A stretch of 64,000 bases of DNA from a bacterium (GCA_919901855.1 CAKKQC010000006.1:29796-93795); one strand, 5' to 3'; counted from the stretch's first letter, positions 30,849 through 40,065 are shown. Program-made: numbers and translations. The notes: generated by a model not told the origin, from the sequence alone.

Positions 30849-31696
30849 CAGACTCCTCCCGCCGCGGCAGCCGCGAGCTTCTTGGCGGCGACATCCTGTT
30901 CCTGCACGTACATCTTGCCCCGCCGTACGGCCTCGTCAAAGTCCACCTGGTGCGCGTCGAAGCACGGCCCGTCCACGCAGGCGAACTTGGACTGCCCGTT
31001 GATGGTGACCCGGCAACCGCCACACATCCCCGTGCCGTCGATCATGAGCGGATCGAGCGACACCTGGGTCGGGATCTTGGCATCCCGCGTGGCGTTGGCG
31101 ACCGCCCGCATCATGACCATCGGACCGATGGCGATGACCTGGTCCGGCTTGCCCGGGGCCCCGCCCTCGATCATCTGCTGCAGCCGCTGGGTCACGAAGC
31201 CCTTGAACCCGACCGACCCGTCGTCGGTGCAGAGCTCGACGTTCTTCGCGACCTTCTTCACCTCGTCCACGAGGATCAGGAGGTCCTTGTTCCGGGCCCC
31301 GTTGATGACCGTGGTCTTGTCGCCCCGGGCGGTGAGTTCCCGCATGAGGCAGAGGAGCGCGGCGACGCCGAAGCCGCCGCCCACGCCCACGATGTGACCG
31401 CCGGCCGGGATGACCGTCGGGTTGCCCAGCGGTCCGACGATGTCCAGGATCTCCTGGCCCACCTCGTGCGCGCCCAGGCGCCGGGTCGTGGCTCCGACCT
31501 CCTGAATGACCAGCGTGAGGATGCCCCGGTCGCGATCGTAGTCCGCGATCGTGAGCGGGATGCGCTCCCCGCCCTCGCGGACCCGGAGGATGACGAACTG
31601 CCCGGGCCTCGCGGCCTTCGCCACGAGCGGCGCGTCGATCCGGAAGAGCTTCGTGACCGGCGTCAGAATCCGCTTCTCGAGAATCTTGTATGGCAT
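30848..31696 (-). CDS. nfnA: NfnA-type ferredoxin-NADP reductase subunit
   Basis: A 282-residue protein with the ferredoxin-reductase/dihydroorotate-dehydrogenase-subunit-B architecture: a FAD domain (ARPGQFVILRVREGGERIPLT), an NAD domain (GGHIVGVGGGFGVAALLCLM) and a C-terminal 2Fe-2S cluster (MCGGCRVTINGQSKFACVDG). Together with NfnB it forms the two-subunit transhydrogenase. The ATG has GGAG ten bases upstream and its stop overlaps the nfnB start. It lies between the 2-oxoacid oxidoreductase alpha-beta gene (four-base gap) and nfnB, so reduced ferredoxin from the oxidoreductase has an immediate outlet. Confidence 0.9.
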   Translation of the reverse strand: MPYKILEKRILTPVTKLFRIDAPLVAKAARPGQFVILRVREGGERIPLTIADYDRDRGILTLVIQEVGATTRRLGAHEVGQEILDIVGPLGNPTVIPAGGHIVGVGGGFGVAALLCLMRELTARGDKTTVINGARNKDLLILVDEVKKVAKNVELCTDDGSVGFKGFVTQRLQQMIEGGAPGKPDQVIAIGPMVMMRAVANATRDAKIPTQVSLDPLMIDGTGMCGGCRVTINGQSKFACVDGPCFDAHQVDFDEAVRRGKMYVQEQDVAAKKLAAAAAGGV

Positions 31697-31700
31697 GGCG

Positions 31701-33986
31701 TTATAGCTCCGGGTGGGCGTGCATGGCTTTGAGACGCCTCCAGCGCCGGTCCACCTCGGCCTGGGCTTCCTTGAGCAGGGCCTCGTTCTTCATGAGATGC
31801 CTCGTCTTCCCCATCATCTTGAGCCAGTCGGAGTGGGGGATCCGCCGGCCGATGGCGTCCGGATCGTACGTGATCGTCGTCTTGCCCTTTTCCACCTCGT
31901 AGAGGGGGAAGAAGCAGGAGTCCGCCGCGGCCTGCAGCACGGGCTGGGCCGCGTCGTCGGCCGTCCGCCAGTTCAGCGGGCAGTACGAGAGGACCTTGCC
32001 GAAGACGAACCCTTCGTGCTTCGCGTACCACTGCGCCTTCGCCATCTTCCGCATGAAGTCCTCGGGGTAGCCCTCGGACGCCTGGAAGACGTACGGAATG
32101 TGCGTGGCCGCGAACATCTGGACCGTGTCCTTGTGGTGGTACGTCTTGCCCGGTAGCTTGGCCCCGACCTCGGAGGTCGAGGTCCGGTGCCCCATCGGGG
32201 TCTCATACGACAACTGCGCGCCGGTATTCATATACGCCTGGTTGTCGTACTCGAGCACGATCATCTTGTGGCCGCGGTGGGCGGCGCCGAGGGTAGGGCC
32301 CATCCCGATGTCCATGCCCCCGTCGCCGGAGACCATCAGGAAAGTGGGATCCTTGACGTTCGGAAGCTCGCCCCGCCTGGAACGCTCGTGGTACATCTCG
32401 ACCAGCCCGGACAGCGTCGCCGCGCCGTTCTGGAAGAGGTTGTGGACGTACGTGATCCGGTGCGCGGTCGTCGGGTACCCGGTCGTGACGACCATCGCGC
32501 ACCCGGTGTGGAACAGGACGATGAGGTCGCCGTCGATCACGCGGTACGCCTGCTGGAGCGACGGGAAGATCCCGCACCCCGGGCACGCGCCGTGACCCGG
32601 CGCGACCCGGCTCGGCATCGCCGTCATCGCCCACAGGGGCTCGAGGTCCACCTTGAGCCGCCCTGTCGTCTCGTCCACCGTGACCTTCGCCATGTGCCGG
32701 GTCACTTCCTCGGTCGTGAGCGGGGGCAGGCCCATCGCCGGGTGCTTGGAGGGCTCGCCCTCCGTCAGCCCGTAGTAGTCGTTGGCCTTGCCGACCTTGC
32801 CCGTCTTCGCGGCCTCGATCGTCTCGGCGAAGAACGCTTCGGCATCGTGGGCGTAGAAATCCCGGCCGCCGAGCCCGTAGATCTTGGAGATCGTCCGGGT
32901 GTGGTTGTCGGGATCCTGCTGGATCGCGGCCCGGACCTCGGTGGTCAGGTTGCCGCCCTCGCCGCCGTAGGAGTCGGCGCGGTCCCCGATGAGGCAGGCC
33001 TTCGTCTTCTTGAGCGCCGCCCGGAAGAGGTCGCCGGGGAACGGCCGCAGGACGTTGGGGGAGAGCACGCCGACCTTGTTACCCTTGTCCCGCATCCGGT
33101 CCGCTACTTCCTTCGCCGTCTCGGCCGCCGAGTTCGCGATCACGAGCGCGGAATCCGCGTCCGCCATCCGGTATTCGTCGAGCACGGGGTAGAACCGGCC
33201 GGTCAGCTCCCCGAATTCCTTGAAGACCTGGGGGATGACCGAGCGGGCGGCCTCCATCGCGTCCGACAACTGCTTCTTGTTGTTGATGAGGTCCGGGTCG
33301 TTCATGTAGGGCCCGAACGTCACCGGGTGCGCCGGGTCCAGCGCCGTCATGGGCGCGTTCCGGCTCCCGAGGAACTTCTTGACCGCCGCGGGGTCGTCGA
33401 AGACCCAGAGGCGGCGCTTCTGGTGGCTCGTGAAGAAGCCGTCGTAGCAGACCATGACCGGGAGCTGGACGTCCTTGTGCTCCCCGATCCGGACCGCGCA
33501 GAAGTTCATGTCGTACGCGGCCTGGGGGTCGCGCGCGAGCAGCATGATCCAGCCCGTGTTGAGCGCCATGTAGATGTCCGAGTGGTCGCCGCGGATGTCG
33601 AGCGGCGCCGACACGGTCCGGCAGGCGATATCCAGGACCATGGGCTGGCGGGTGCCGGACTGGACCGGCAACTGCTCCATGGCGAACAGGATGCCCTGCG
33701 CGGACGTCGCGTTGAGCACGCGCCCGCCGCCGAGCGCCGCGCCGTAGCAGATGCCCGCCGCGCCGTGCTCGCCGTCGCCGGCGATCATGACGACGTCGTG
33801 CTCGCCGTTCGCCTGCATCTTCGCCAGGCCTTCGGCGACCTCCGTCGACGGGGTGATGGGGAAGTACCCCATTACGTGGAATCCGATGTCCTTCCCCGCG
33901 ATCGCGGCGGCCTCGTTGCCGGAGCGGAATTCCTGCTTCTGCTTCGCCGTGCCCTTCGGGGTGGTCCTGATTTCGGTCTTGCTCAT
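31701..33986 (-). CDS. 2-oxoacid:ferredoxin oxidoreductase, fused alpha-beta subunit
   Basis: A 761-residue protein. Residues about 15-430 are the alpha subunit (GNEAAAIAGKDIGFHVMGYFPITPSTEV, then HSDIYMALNTGWI and GGEGGN). About 460-761 is the beta subunit with GHGACPGCGIFPS, TGCAMVV and YCPLNW supplying 4Fe-4S Cys ligands, and GDGGMDIGMGPTLGAA to EYDNQAYMNTG as the thiamine-diphosphate site. The enzyme oxidises a 2-oxoacid plus CoA to acyl-CoA, CO2 and reduced ferredoxin. Pyruvate is the likely substrate but the fused arrangement does not settle it. GAGGAGG precedes the ATG. Gamma-delta is encoded just upstream. Confidence 0.92.
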   Translation of the reverse strand: MSKTEIRTTPKGTAKQKQEFRSGNEAAAIAGKDIGFHVMGYFPITPSTEVAEGLAKMQANGEHDVVMIAGDGEHGAAGICYGAALGGGRVLNATSAQGILFAMEQLPVQSGTRQPMVLDIACRTVSAPLDIRGDHSDIYMALNTGWIMLLARDPQAAYDMNFCAVRIGEHKDVQLPVMVCYDGFFTSHQKRRLWVFDDPAAVKKFLGSRNAPMTALDPAHPVTFGPYMNDPDLINNKKQLSDAMEAARSVIPQVFKEFGELTGRFYPVLDEYRMADADSALVIANSAAETAKEVADRMRDKGNKVGVLSPNVLRPFPGDLFRAALKKTKACLIGDRADSYGGEGGNLTTEVRAAIQQDPDNHTRTISKIYGLGGRDFYAHDAEAFFAETIEAAKTGKVGKANDYYGLTEGEPSKHPAMGLPPLTTEEVTRHMAKVTVDETTGRLKVDLEPLWAMTAMPSRVAPGHGACPGCGIFPSLQQAYRVIDGDLIVLFHTGCAMVVTTGYPTTAHRITYVHNLFQNGAATLSGLVEMYHERSRRGELPNVKDPTFLMVSGDGGMDIGMGPTLGAAHRGHKMIVLEYDNQAYMNTGAQLSYETPMGHRTSTSEVGAKLPGKTYHHKDTVQMFAATHIPYVFQASEGYPEDFMRKMAKAQWYAKHEGFVFGKVLSYCPLNWRTADDAAQPVLQAAADSCFFPLYEVEKGKTTITYDPDAIGRRIPHSDWLKMMGKTRHLMKNEALLKEAQAEVDRRWRRLKAMHAHPEL

Positions 33987-33996
33987 GATGGCCTCC

Positions 33997-34998
33997 TCAC
34001 TTCACGAATTCGGGGAACTGGGGAATCCGGGTCCTGTCGGCGAGCCCGGGGGTCTCCGGTTCCTTCGAGAACGCGCCCGTCGGGCAGGACTCCACGCACC
34101 GGAAGCATCCCTTGCAGTACCGGTAGTCCACGCCCTTGAGTTTGCTCTTCGTCGGGATCTTGCCCGTCCCCTCGAACTCCCACACGAGGCAGAGGTCGGG
34201 GCAGACGAGGTCGCAGACCCCGCAGTTGATGCACTTCTTCTGGTCGAGCACGGGCAGGAAGCCCATGCGCGAGGTGGTCAAGTCGTTCCACGCGCTGTTG
34301 CCCGGCGTGGGAAGCGCCCCGCCCATCGGGGCCGTCTTCCAGCCCCAGACCGGCTGGGTCTGGAGCCGCGGCAGGTCCGCGGTCCCGGTGCCGATCCCGG
34401 ACAGGACCTCGAACTCCTTGCCCCCGCGGTTGAAGGCGCGCTCGTTGGACGCGACGGCCTCCGGGTGCTTGCCCGCGAACTCCTCGCACAGGGCTCCGAG
34501 GACTTCCTTGGAAGTCAGGAACGGGAAGAGCGCGCTCAGCGTGCCCAGGAGGACGGCGTTGGGCCGCGACTTCTCCTCGACCGCGATCTTGAGGGCGTCG
34601 ATCCGGACGACCTGGGTGCCCTTGGGGAGCTTCTTGAGCATCTCGGGGACGATGCCCTGCGGTGCGTTGTAGATGACCGTGGAGTCGCTCCTGACGCCCG
34701 CGATCGTGGCCGGGTTGCGCAGGAGCAGCTCGTGGAAGATCACGACGACGTCGGGGATCTCGACCGGCGCCGCGTTGCGGAGCGGCAGGTCGCTGGGCCC
34801 GATGCGGACGTTGGACCGGACGGGCGTGCCCTTCTTTTCCGAACCGTAGGACGAGAAGTGGGCTCCGTTGAACCCCATGCGGATCACGGCGGCGGCGCCG
34901 AGGATCTGGCCGGCCGCGTGGGCGCCCAGGCCGCCGATCGACTCGAACCGGATCTCGAAGAAGCGGTCGCTTACGGGAATCTTGTCTGGGCGGCTCAT
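33997..34998 (-). CDS. 2-oxoacid:ferredoxin oxidoreductase, fused gamma-delta subunit
   Basis: A 333-residue protein. The gamma part (about 1-190) has FFEIRFESIGGLGAHAAGQILG and YGSEKKGTPV, typical of PorG. The delta part (about 225-333) has two 4Fe-4S motifs, CINCGVCDLVCPDLC and CKGCFRCVESCP. The start at 34998 is preferred over 35040 because AAGGAGGAACACT precedes it. The stop is ten bases from the alpha-beta start, and its own start overlaps the stop of the GltD-like gene. With the alpha-beta polypeptide it builds a complete enzyme from two chains. Confidence 0.9.
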   Translation of the reverse strand: MSRPDKIPVSDRFFEIRFESIGGLGAHAAGQILGAAAVIRMGFNGAHFSSYGSEKKGTPVRSNVRIGPSDLPLRNAAPVEIPDVVVIFHELLLRNPATIAGVRSDSTVIYNAPQGIVPEMLKKLPKGTQVVRIDALKIAVEEKSRPNAVLLGTLSALFPFLTSKEVLGALCEEFAGKHPEAVASNERAFNRGGKEFEVLSGIGTGTADLPRLQTQPVWGWKTAPMGGALPTPGNSAWNDLTTSRMGFLPVLDQKKCINCGVCDLVCPDLCLVWEFEGTGKIPTKSKLKGVDYRYCKGCFRCVESCPTGAFSKEPETPGLADRTRIPQFPEFVK

Positions 34999-36401
34999 AG
35001 TGTTCCTCCTTGCGCCGGCACCGGCTTCAGGGCGTCCCACGGTTCCTGGTTCAGGAACCGGTGGATCCCGGCGGCCGCCTTGCGTCCGGCGACCACTGCC
35101 CGGACGACCAGGTCGGCCCCGAGGACGGCGTCACCACCGGAGAACACGCCCGGCCGCGTTGTCGCGCCGGTCTCGGCGTTCACCAGGATGTTGCCCTCGG
35201 GGGAGAGACCCAGCCCCAGGCTCTTGGTTGCGAGATCAGAGTCCAGCTTGAATCCGAAAGCCATGACCGCCGTCTCGGCGGCCATTTCGAACTCGCTGCC
35301 CGCGACCGGCTTCGGCGAGCGGCGCCCTTCGGCGTCCGGCTCCCCGAGTTCCATCTTCTGGAACTTGATGGCCCGCAGTTTGCCATTCGGGCCGGCCAGA
35401 AACTCGAGCGGCGAGATCAGGAGGATGAACTCGACCCCCTCCTCCTTCGCCATCTTCACTTCCTTCTTGCTGCCGGGCATGTTGGCCTCGTCCCGGCGGT
35501 ACGCGATCACGGCCCGGCTCGCCCCGCGCCGGATCGCGCTCCGGGCGCAGTCCATGGCCGTGTCGCCTCCGCCGAGCACGATCACGGGCATGCCCCTGAC
35601 GGGCATGCCTTCCGCGCCGTCCTTCAGGAACTCGAGCGACTGCACGATGCCCGGGAGTTCCCGGCCCGGGAGCTTGGGGACCGAGGACAGCCAGGTGCCG
35701 GGGGCGACGAAGACCGCGTCGTGGCCCTTGACCAGCTCATCGAACGCCACGTCCTTTCCCACGCGCGTGTTCCCCTTGAAGACGACCCCCGCCTTTTCGA
35801 GCAGCGACCACCGGTTCTGCATGGTCGCGGGCTGGATCTTGAAGTGGGGCAGGCCGAACCGGAGCAGGCCGCCGGCTTCCGGCAGCGAGTCGTAGATCGT
35901 GACCGCATGGCCGAGCGCCCGGAGCTGTTCGGCGACCGACAGCCCGGCGGGCCCCGCACCCACGACGCCGACCTTCTTGCCGGTCGGAGAGCCGACGGGG
36001 AGCGGAATGTCGCCCTGCGACCGGGCGTAGTCGTTGATGAACCGCTCGATCGATCCGATGGCGACCGCCTCGCCCTTGATGCCGAGCGCGCACTTGCCCT
36101 CGCAAAGCCGGTCCTGGGGGCAGACCCGGCCGCAGATCTCGGGCATGGCGCTCGTGGTCCGGCTCAGGGCCGCGGCCTCCATGAACTTGCCCTCCGCCGT
36201 GAGGGCGACCCACTCGGGAATCCGGTTCTTGAGCGGGCAGCCCCGGAGCGAGCACTGGGCCTGCTTGCACTTGATGCAGCGCTTGGCTTCCTGAACGGCC
36301 GCCTCGGCCGTAAAGCCCAGCTTGATCTCGGCGAACGAGGTCTTGCGCTGTTCCAGGGTCGCCTGGGGCATCTCCTGGCGCGGTATGATTTCTCGAGCCA
36401 T
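34995..36401 (-). CDS. GltD-like NADPH oxidoreductase coupled to the 2-oxoacid oxidoreductase
   Basis: A 468-residue protein, paralogous to nfnB in the same operon. It has the N-terminal cluster domain (CIKCKQAQCSLRGCP, ICGRVCPQDRLCEGKC), FAD fold (VGVVGAGPAGLSVAEQLRALG) and NADP fold (VIVLGGGDTAMDCAR). No glutamate synthase large subunit is encoded nearby. Position as first gene, stop overlapping the gamma-delta start, suggests it takes electrons from the oxidoreductase or its ferredoxin to NADP. ATG at 36401 has CAAGGAGGAATACGTC upstream; an in-frame start at 36488 would run through the promoter region. Cytoplasmic. Confidence 0.85.
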   Translation of the reverse strand: MAREIIPRQEMPQATLEQRKTSFAEIKLGFTAEAAVQEAKRCIKCKQAQCSLRGCPLKNRIPEWVALTAEGKFMEAAALSRTTSAMPEICGRVCPQDRLCEGKCALGIKGEAVAIGSIERFINDYARSQGDIPLPVGSPTGKKVGVVGAGPAGLSVAEQLRALGHAVTIYDSLPEAGGLLRFGLPHFKIQPATMQNRWSLLEKAGVVFKGNTRVGKDVAFDELVKGHDAVFVAPGTWLSSVPKLPGRELPGIVQSLEFLKDGAEGMPVRGMPVIVLGGGDTAMDCARSAIRRGASRAVIAYRRDEANMPGSKKEVKMAKEEGVEFILLISPLEFLAGPNGKLRAIKFQKMELGEPDAEGRRSPKPVAGSEFEMAAETAVMAFGFKLDSDLATKSLGLGLSPEGNILVNAETGATTRPGVFSGGDAVLGADLVVRAVVAGRKAAAGIHRFLNQEPWDALKPVPAQGGTL

Positions 36402-36460
36402 GACGTATTCCTCCTTGGTGTATGCGGTCCAATTAGAACAACCAACATACTGCTTTGTGG

Positions 36461-36489
36461 GGTCCCATAGGACCATGACCTTGGTCATG
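36461..36489. promoter_or_regulatory. Two adjacent palindromes between divergent operons
   Basis: GGTCC-CATA-GGACC (36461-36474) runs into CATGACC-TT-GGTCATG (36474-36489). Both are perfect and lie between the minus-strand redox operon and the plus-strand radical SAM gene, suitable for a regulator controlling either or both. Confidence 0.45.
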
Positions 36490-36506
36490 TCCGGAAAAAG
36501 CCTTCC

Positions 36507-37733
36507 GTGAGGCCCGCCTCAGGCGAAAACGCAGGCGGGCCAGCGTTTCCCGTGCGGCCGCAGGTGCAGAATCTGCTGATCAAGCCCGCCGGCCCGGACT
36601 GCAACCTCGCGTGCGGGTACTGTTTTTACCGGCCCAAGGCCGCGCTCTACCCGGGCGAGTCGCCGCGTCGCATGACGGCTTCCGTACTCGCCGAGCTCGT
36701 GCGCCAGTACACGGTGTTCGGGGGAGAGACATGCTCGTTCTGCTGGCAGGGAGGCGAGCCGACGCTCATGGGCCTCGGCTTCTTCCGCGAGGCGTGCGGC
36801 TGGATGGAACGGTTCGGGACGGCCGGGCAGACCATGGCGAACTCGATCCAGACCAACGGCATCCTGCTCGACGACGAGTGGGGGGAGTTCTTCGCGCGCC
36901 GGCGGTTCTTCGTCGGGCTGTCGCTCGACGGCCCGGCGGCGGTCCACGACCGCTGGCGGCGCGATGCGGGGGGGCGGGCGACTTTCGCCCGGGTGCTGCG
37001 CGCCGCGAGACTGTTGGAACGGCACGGCGTGCCGTTCAACGTGCTGGCGGTGGTCACGCGCGAGACCGCGGACGCGCCGGAAGCGGTCTACGAATACCTC
37101 GTCGAGTCCGGGTTCCGGCATCTTCAATTCATTCCCGTCGCGGAAACCGGGCCGGACGGCTCGCCGACCCCGGCGTCGGTGCCGCCGGCGGCCTGGGGGG
37201 AGTTCCTGTGCCGGCTCTTCGACCGGTGGCTGGCCGACGATCCGCCGGCGGCGTCGATCCGGACTTTCGACGGGCTGGTCGCGCTTGCGGCCGGCCTTCC
37301 AGGCGCCGAATGCATCTTCGAGGCCGGGTGCGCCCGGTACGCGGTCGTCGAGCACAACGGCGACGTCTACGCCTGCGACTTCCTCGTGGAGCCGGCATGG
37401 AAGCTGGGGAACCTCACGACCGAGCCGCTCTGGACGCTTCTCCAGGGCCCCCGCTGGCAGGCCTTCCGGGCGCTGAAGCCCGCCCGGCCCGGCGCCTGCC
37501 GGGCGTGTGCCTGGGCTGGCTGGTGCGGCGGAGGCTGCCCGACCCATCGCCGGGTCGCTTCGGCCCCAAGGGGCGGCGCCGGCGAGTTCGACCGGCCTTC
37601 GTATTTCTGCGCATCCTATAAGGCCTTCTTTGCCCACGCCGGGGACCGGATCCGGGTCCTGGCGGGGACCCTCTCGGGGTCCCTGAGCGGTCCTGATGGC
37701 CGGGGGCGCGCATTCGGGGCGGATGAGGTATAA
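36507..37733 (+). CDS. Anaerobic sulfatase-maturase-type radical SAM/SPASM enzyme
   Basis: A 408-residue protein with GTG start. C32-x3-C36-x2-C39 (CNLACGYC) is the radical SAM cluster, preceded by LLIKPAGPD as in anaerobic sulfatase maturases. CSFCWQGGEPTLMG and an EAGCARYAVVEHNGDVYACD to CRACAWAGWCGGGCP SPASM region (about 270-345) supply the auxiliary clusters. Enzymes of this group convert a Cys or Ser of a target protein to formylglycine. No sulfatase is encoded in this window, so the target must be elsewhere or different. It is divergent from the redox operon. Confidence 0.88.
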   Translation: MRPASGENAGGPAFPVRPQVQNLLIKPAGPDCNLACGYCFYRPKAALYPGESPRRMTASVLAELVRQYTVFGGETCSFCWQGGEPTLMGLGFFREACGWMERFGTAGQTMANSIQTNGILLDDEWGEFFARRRFFVGLSLDGPAAVHDRWRRDAGGRATFARVLRAARLLERHGVPFNVLAVVTRETADAPEAVYEYLVESGFRHLQFIPVAETGPDGSPTPASVPPAAWGEFLCRLFDRWLADDPPAASIRTFDGLVALAAGLPGAECIFEAGCARYAVVEHNGDVYACDFLVEPAWKLGNLTTEPLWTLLQGPRWQAFRALKPARPGACRACAWAGWCGGGCPTHRRVASAPRGGAGEFDRPSYFCASYKAFFAHAGDRIRVLAGTLSGSLSGPDGRGRAFGADEV

Positions 37734-37777
37734 AGGAAAGACTCTGAGTGACCCGAGTTTCGAGGAGGTGTCGACCC

Positions 37778-38419
37778 ATGGCTGATCTGTCCGCCCTGAA
37801 GGCGTCGGTGCTCAACGGCAAGCGCGTGGTGGCCGAGACCCTGGCTCGCGAGGCGCTCGCGGCCGGCGTGGACCCCGTCGTCGTCATGAAGGAAGCCCTC
37901 ATTCCCGCGATGAACGAGGTCGGCGAGAAATTCACGGCGGGCGAGTACTTCGTCCCCGAGATGCTCGTCGCGGCAAAGGCCATGAAGGCCGCGATGGAGG
38001 TCCTCCGGACCAAGCTCGTCGCGGGCTCCTTCACGCCCGCGGGCAAGGTCGTGATCGGGACCGTGCGGGGCGACCTGCACGACATCGGCAAGAACCTCGT
38101 CAAGGTCATGCTCGAGGGCGCGGGGTTCGAGGTCATCGATCTCGGCGTCGACGTGGCCCCCGAGAAATTCGTCGAGGCGGCCAAGCAGCACTCGGCCCAG
38201 CTCGTTGCCATGTCGGCCCTCCTGACGACGACCATGCTCGCGATGCCGGACACGGTGAAGGCCCTGGATGCGGCCGGCCTGCGGGGGAAGGTCAAGGTCA
38301 TGGTGGGCGGGGCCGCGACGACCGAGGCCTTCGCGAAGGAGATCAACGCGGACGGCTACGGGGCTGATGCGGCCGGGGCGGTCTCGCTGGCGCGGAAGCT
38401 CGTCGGGGCGCCCGCGTAG
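37778..38419 (+). CDS. Corrinoid (B12-binding) methyl-carrier protein
   Basis: A 213-residue protein. The N-terminal ~85 residues are the helical cap of methyltransferase corrinoid proteins. The B12 domain has GDLHDIG with the cobalt-ligating His101, SALLTTTM and MVGGAA. It is the MtaC/MtbC/MttC type that shuttles a methyl group between two methyltransferases. ATG 37778 follows GAGGAGGTG; an in-frame start at 37748 is less likely. First gene of the corrinoid operon, separated from the activator by a 125-base gap with a hairpin, probably so that the carrier is made in excess. Confidence 0.92.
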   Translation: MADLSALKASVLNGKRVVAETLAREALAAGVDPVVVMKEALIPAMNEVGEKFTAGEYFVPEMLVAAKAMKAAMEVLRTKLVAGSFTPAGKVVIGTVRGDLHDIGKNLVKVMLEGAGFEVIDLGVDVAPEKFVEAAKQHSAQLVAMSALLTTTMLAMPDTVKALDAAGLRGKVKVMVGGAATTEAFAKEINADGYGADAAGAVSLARKLVGAPA

Positions 38420-38456
38420 AGCACGGCCATCCGGCAGGATCGGGACGGCGTTAGTT

Positions 38457-38485
38457 GCGCCGGGCCGCGTAAGGCGGTCCGGCGC
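38457..38485 (+). other. Intercistronic hairpin after the corrinoid gene
   Basis: A 12-bp stem with one G-U pair (GCGCCGGGCCGC / GCGGTCCGGCGC) and five-base loop, with no T-run. It may be an attenuator or mRNA-stabilising element giving uneven expression within the operon. Confidence 0.5.
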
Positions 38486-38544
38486 ATGCGTCTTCGGGGG
38501 GCATTCCACATGAGCCGGCCGGGCCGCCCCATCGGGGGATCCTC

Positions 38545-40065
38545 GTGAGGCGGAACGCCCGCCTCGTGCTCCGGCCGATCGGGGTCGAGATGAGCGTGAA
38601 GCCGGGCACCGCGCTCGCGGACGCCCTCGTCGTCCACGGCGTCGAGTTCCCCTGCGGGGGCCGCGGCCGCTGCCGCGGGTGCCGCGTCCGCGTGGTCGAG
38701 GGGTCGCTCGCCGAATCGGCCGCCGACCGCGAACGGCTCTCCGCGGAGGAACTCGCCGGCGGCTGGCGGCTGGCCTGCCAGGCGCGCGTGGAGGGCGACC
38801 TCGTCCTCGAGCTGCGGCAGTGGTCGGGACTGATCCTCGCCGACGAAACGTCCTTCCCGTTCGAGCCCTCGCCGGGCCTCGGGATCGCGGTGGACATCGG
38901 CACCACGACGGTGGTCGCCCAGCTCCTGGACCTCACGAGCGGACAGGTCCTCGGCACCCGGACCGCCCTCAACCCGCAGGCGCGCTGGGGGGCGGATGTG
39001 ATGAGCCGCATCAGCGCGGCGCTGGCGCCCGGCGGGCCGGCCATGCTCCGCGACGCGATCCGGACGCAGATCGCGTCCATGGTCAACAGTCTGCTCAAGG
39101 GCGCGCCGCACGCCGGCCCGCTAACGAGCGCTGCGCTCGTCGGGAACTCGGCCATGCACCACCTCTTCCTCGGGCATGACGTGACGCCGCTGTCCCGGTA
39201 CCCGTTCGAGCCGGAGCATCCGGAGGCGGGTTGGCTCAACGGGGGGGATCTCGGCTGGACGGCGCGCGCGCGCGATGCCCGCGTCCTCTTCCTCCCGATC
39301 CTGGGGGGGTTCGTCGGGAGCGACATCCTCGCCGTCATCCTCGCGACCCGGATCCACGAGGCCACCGGGCCGACGGGCTGTACCGACCTCGGGACCAACG
39401 GGGAGATCGTGTTCACGGCGGGGCGGGAGATCGTCGTCGCGTCGACGGCCGCGGGCCCGGCGTTCGAGGGCGCGCGGATCTCGTGCGGCATGCGCGCGGC
39501 GCCCGGCGCGATCGACCGGGTGACGCAGGACGGCAAGACCCTGACGACGCACGTCATCGGCGGCGGAACGGCGCAGGGCGTATGCGGCAGCGGCCTCGTC
39601 GACGCCGTCGCGGCCGGGCTGGACCTGGGGCTCATCCAGCCCTCGGGCCGGCTGGCGAAGGACCCCCTGCCCCTGCGCGCTGCCGTCGGGCTCAGGCAGG
39701 CGGACATCCGGGAACTCCAGCTCGCCAAGGGCGCGATCGCGGCCGGAATCCGGATTCTCATGGACGAGGTCGGCCTGCCGCCGGGGACCGTCTGCCCGTT
39801 CTACCTGGCGGGGGCGTTCGGCAACAGCCTGTCGGTGGCCGGCGCCCGCCGGATCGGCCTGCTGCCGTTTCCGGAGGGCTCGGTCAAACCCGCCGGCAAC
39901 GCGGCCCTCCTGGGTGCGAAGATGGTGCTCGGCATGAAGGGTCTGGGGGCGGCGGCCCTGGCGTCGTTGCTGCCCCGGATCCGGCACGTGCCGCTCGAAC
40001 GGCGCCCCGACTTCCAGGAGCTGTTCGCGGAAGCCATGACCTTTCCGGAGGGATCGCCGCAATGA
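38545..40065 (+). CDS. RACo-like reductive activator of corrinoid proteins
   Basis: A 506-residue protein with GTG start. Residues 37-78 hold a 2Fe-2S site (C37-x5-C43-x2-C46-x31-C78). The rest is an ASKHA/DUF4445 ATPase: AVDIGTTTVVAQLLDL, TDLGTNGEIV and YLAGAFGNS. Such proteins use ATP to drive reduction of inactive Co(II) corrinoid to Co(I). It is somewhat shorter than typical RACo (~600). Lying directly between the corrinoid protein and a methyltransferase, it should keep this operon's carrier active. Its stop overlaps the next ATG. Confidence 0.88.
   Translation: MRRNARLVLRPIGVEMSVKPGTALADALVVHGVEFPCGGRGRCRGCRVRVVEGSLAESAADRERLSAEELAGGWRLACQARVEGDLVLELRQWSGLILADETSFPFEPSPGLGIAVDIGTTTVVAQLLDLTSGQVLGTRTALNPQARWGADVMSRISAALAPGGPAMLRDAIRTQIASMVNSLLKGAPHAGPLTSAALVGNSAMHHLFLGHDVTPLSRYPFEPEHPEAGWLNGGDLGWTARARDARVLFLPILGGFVGSDILAVILATRIHEATGPTGCTDLGTNGEIVFTAGREIVVASTAAGPAFEGARISCGMRAAPGAIDRVTQDGKTLTTHVIGGGTAQGVCGSGLVDAVAAGLDLGLIQPSGRLAKDPLPLRAAVGLRQADIRELQLAKGAIAAGIRILMDEVGLPPGTVCPFYLAGAFGNSLSVAGARRIGLLPFPEGSVKPAGNAALLGAKMVLGMKGLGAAALASLLPRIRHVPLERRPDFQELFAEAMTFPEGSPQ

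Noticed and set aside
32187..34139. A 650-codon plus-strand open frame
   Set aside because: Lies antisense to the 2-oxoacid oxidoreductase alpha-beta gene, whose product is unambiguous; the plus-strand product is Arg/Val/Asp-rich with no domain.
38451..39761. A 436-codon minus-strand open frame
   Set aside because: Antisense to the RACo-like activator, whose plus-strand product has a clear 2Fe-2S site and ATPase motifs.
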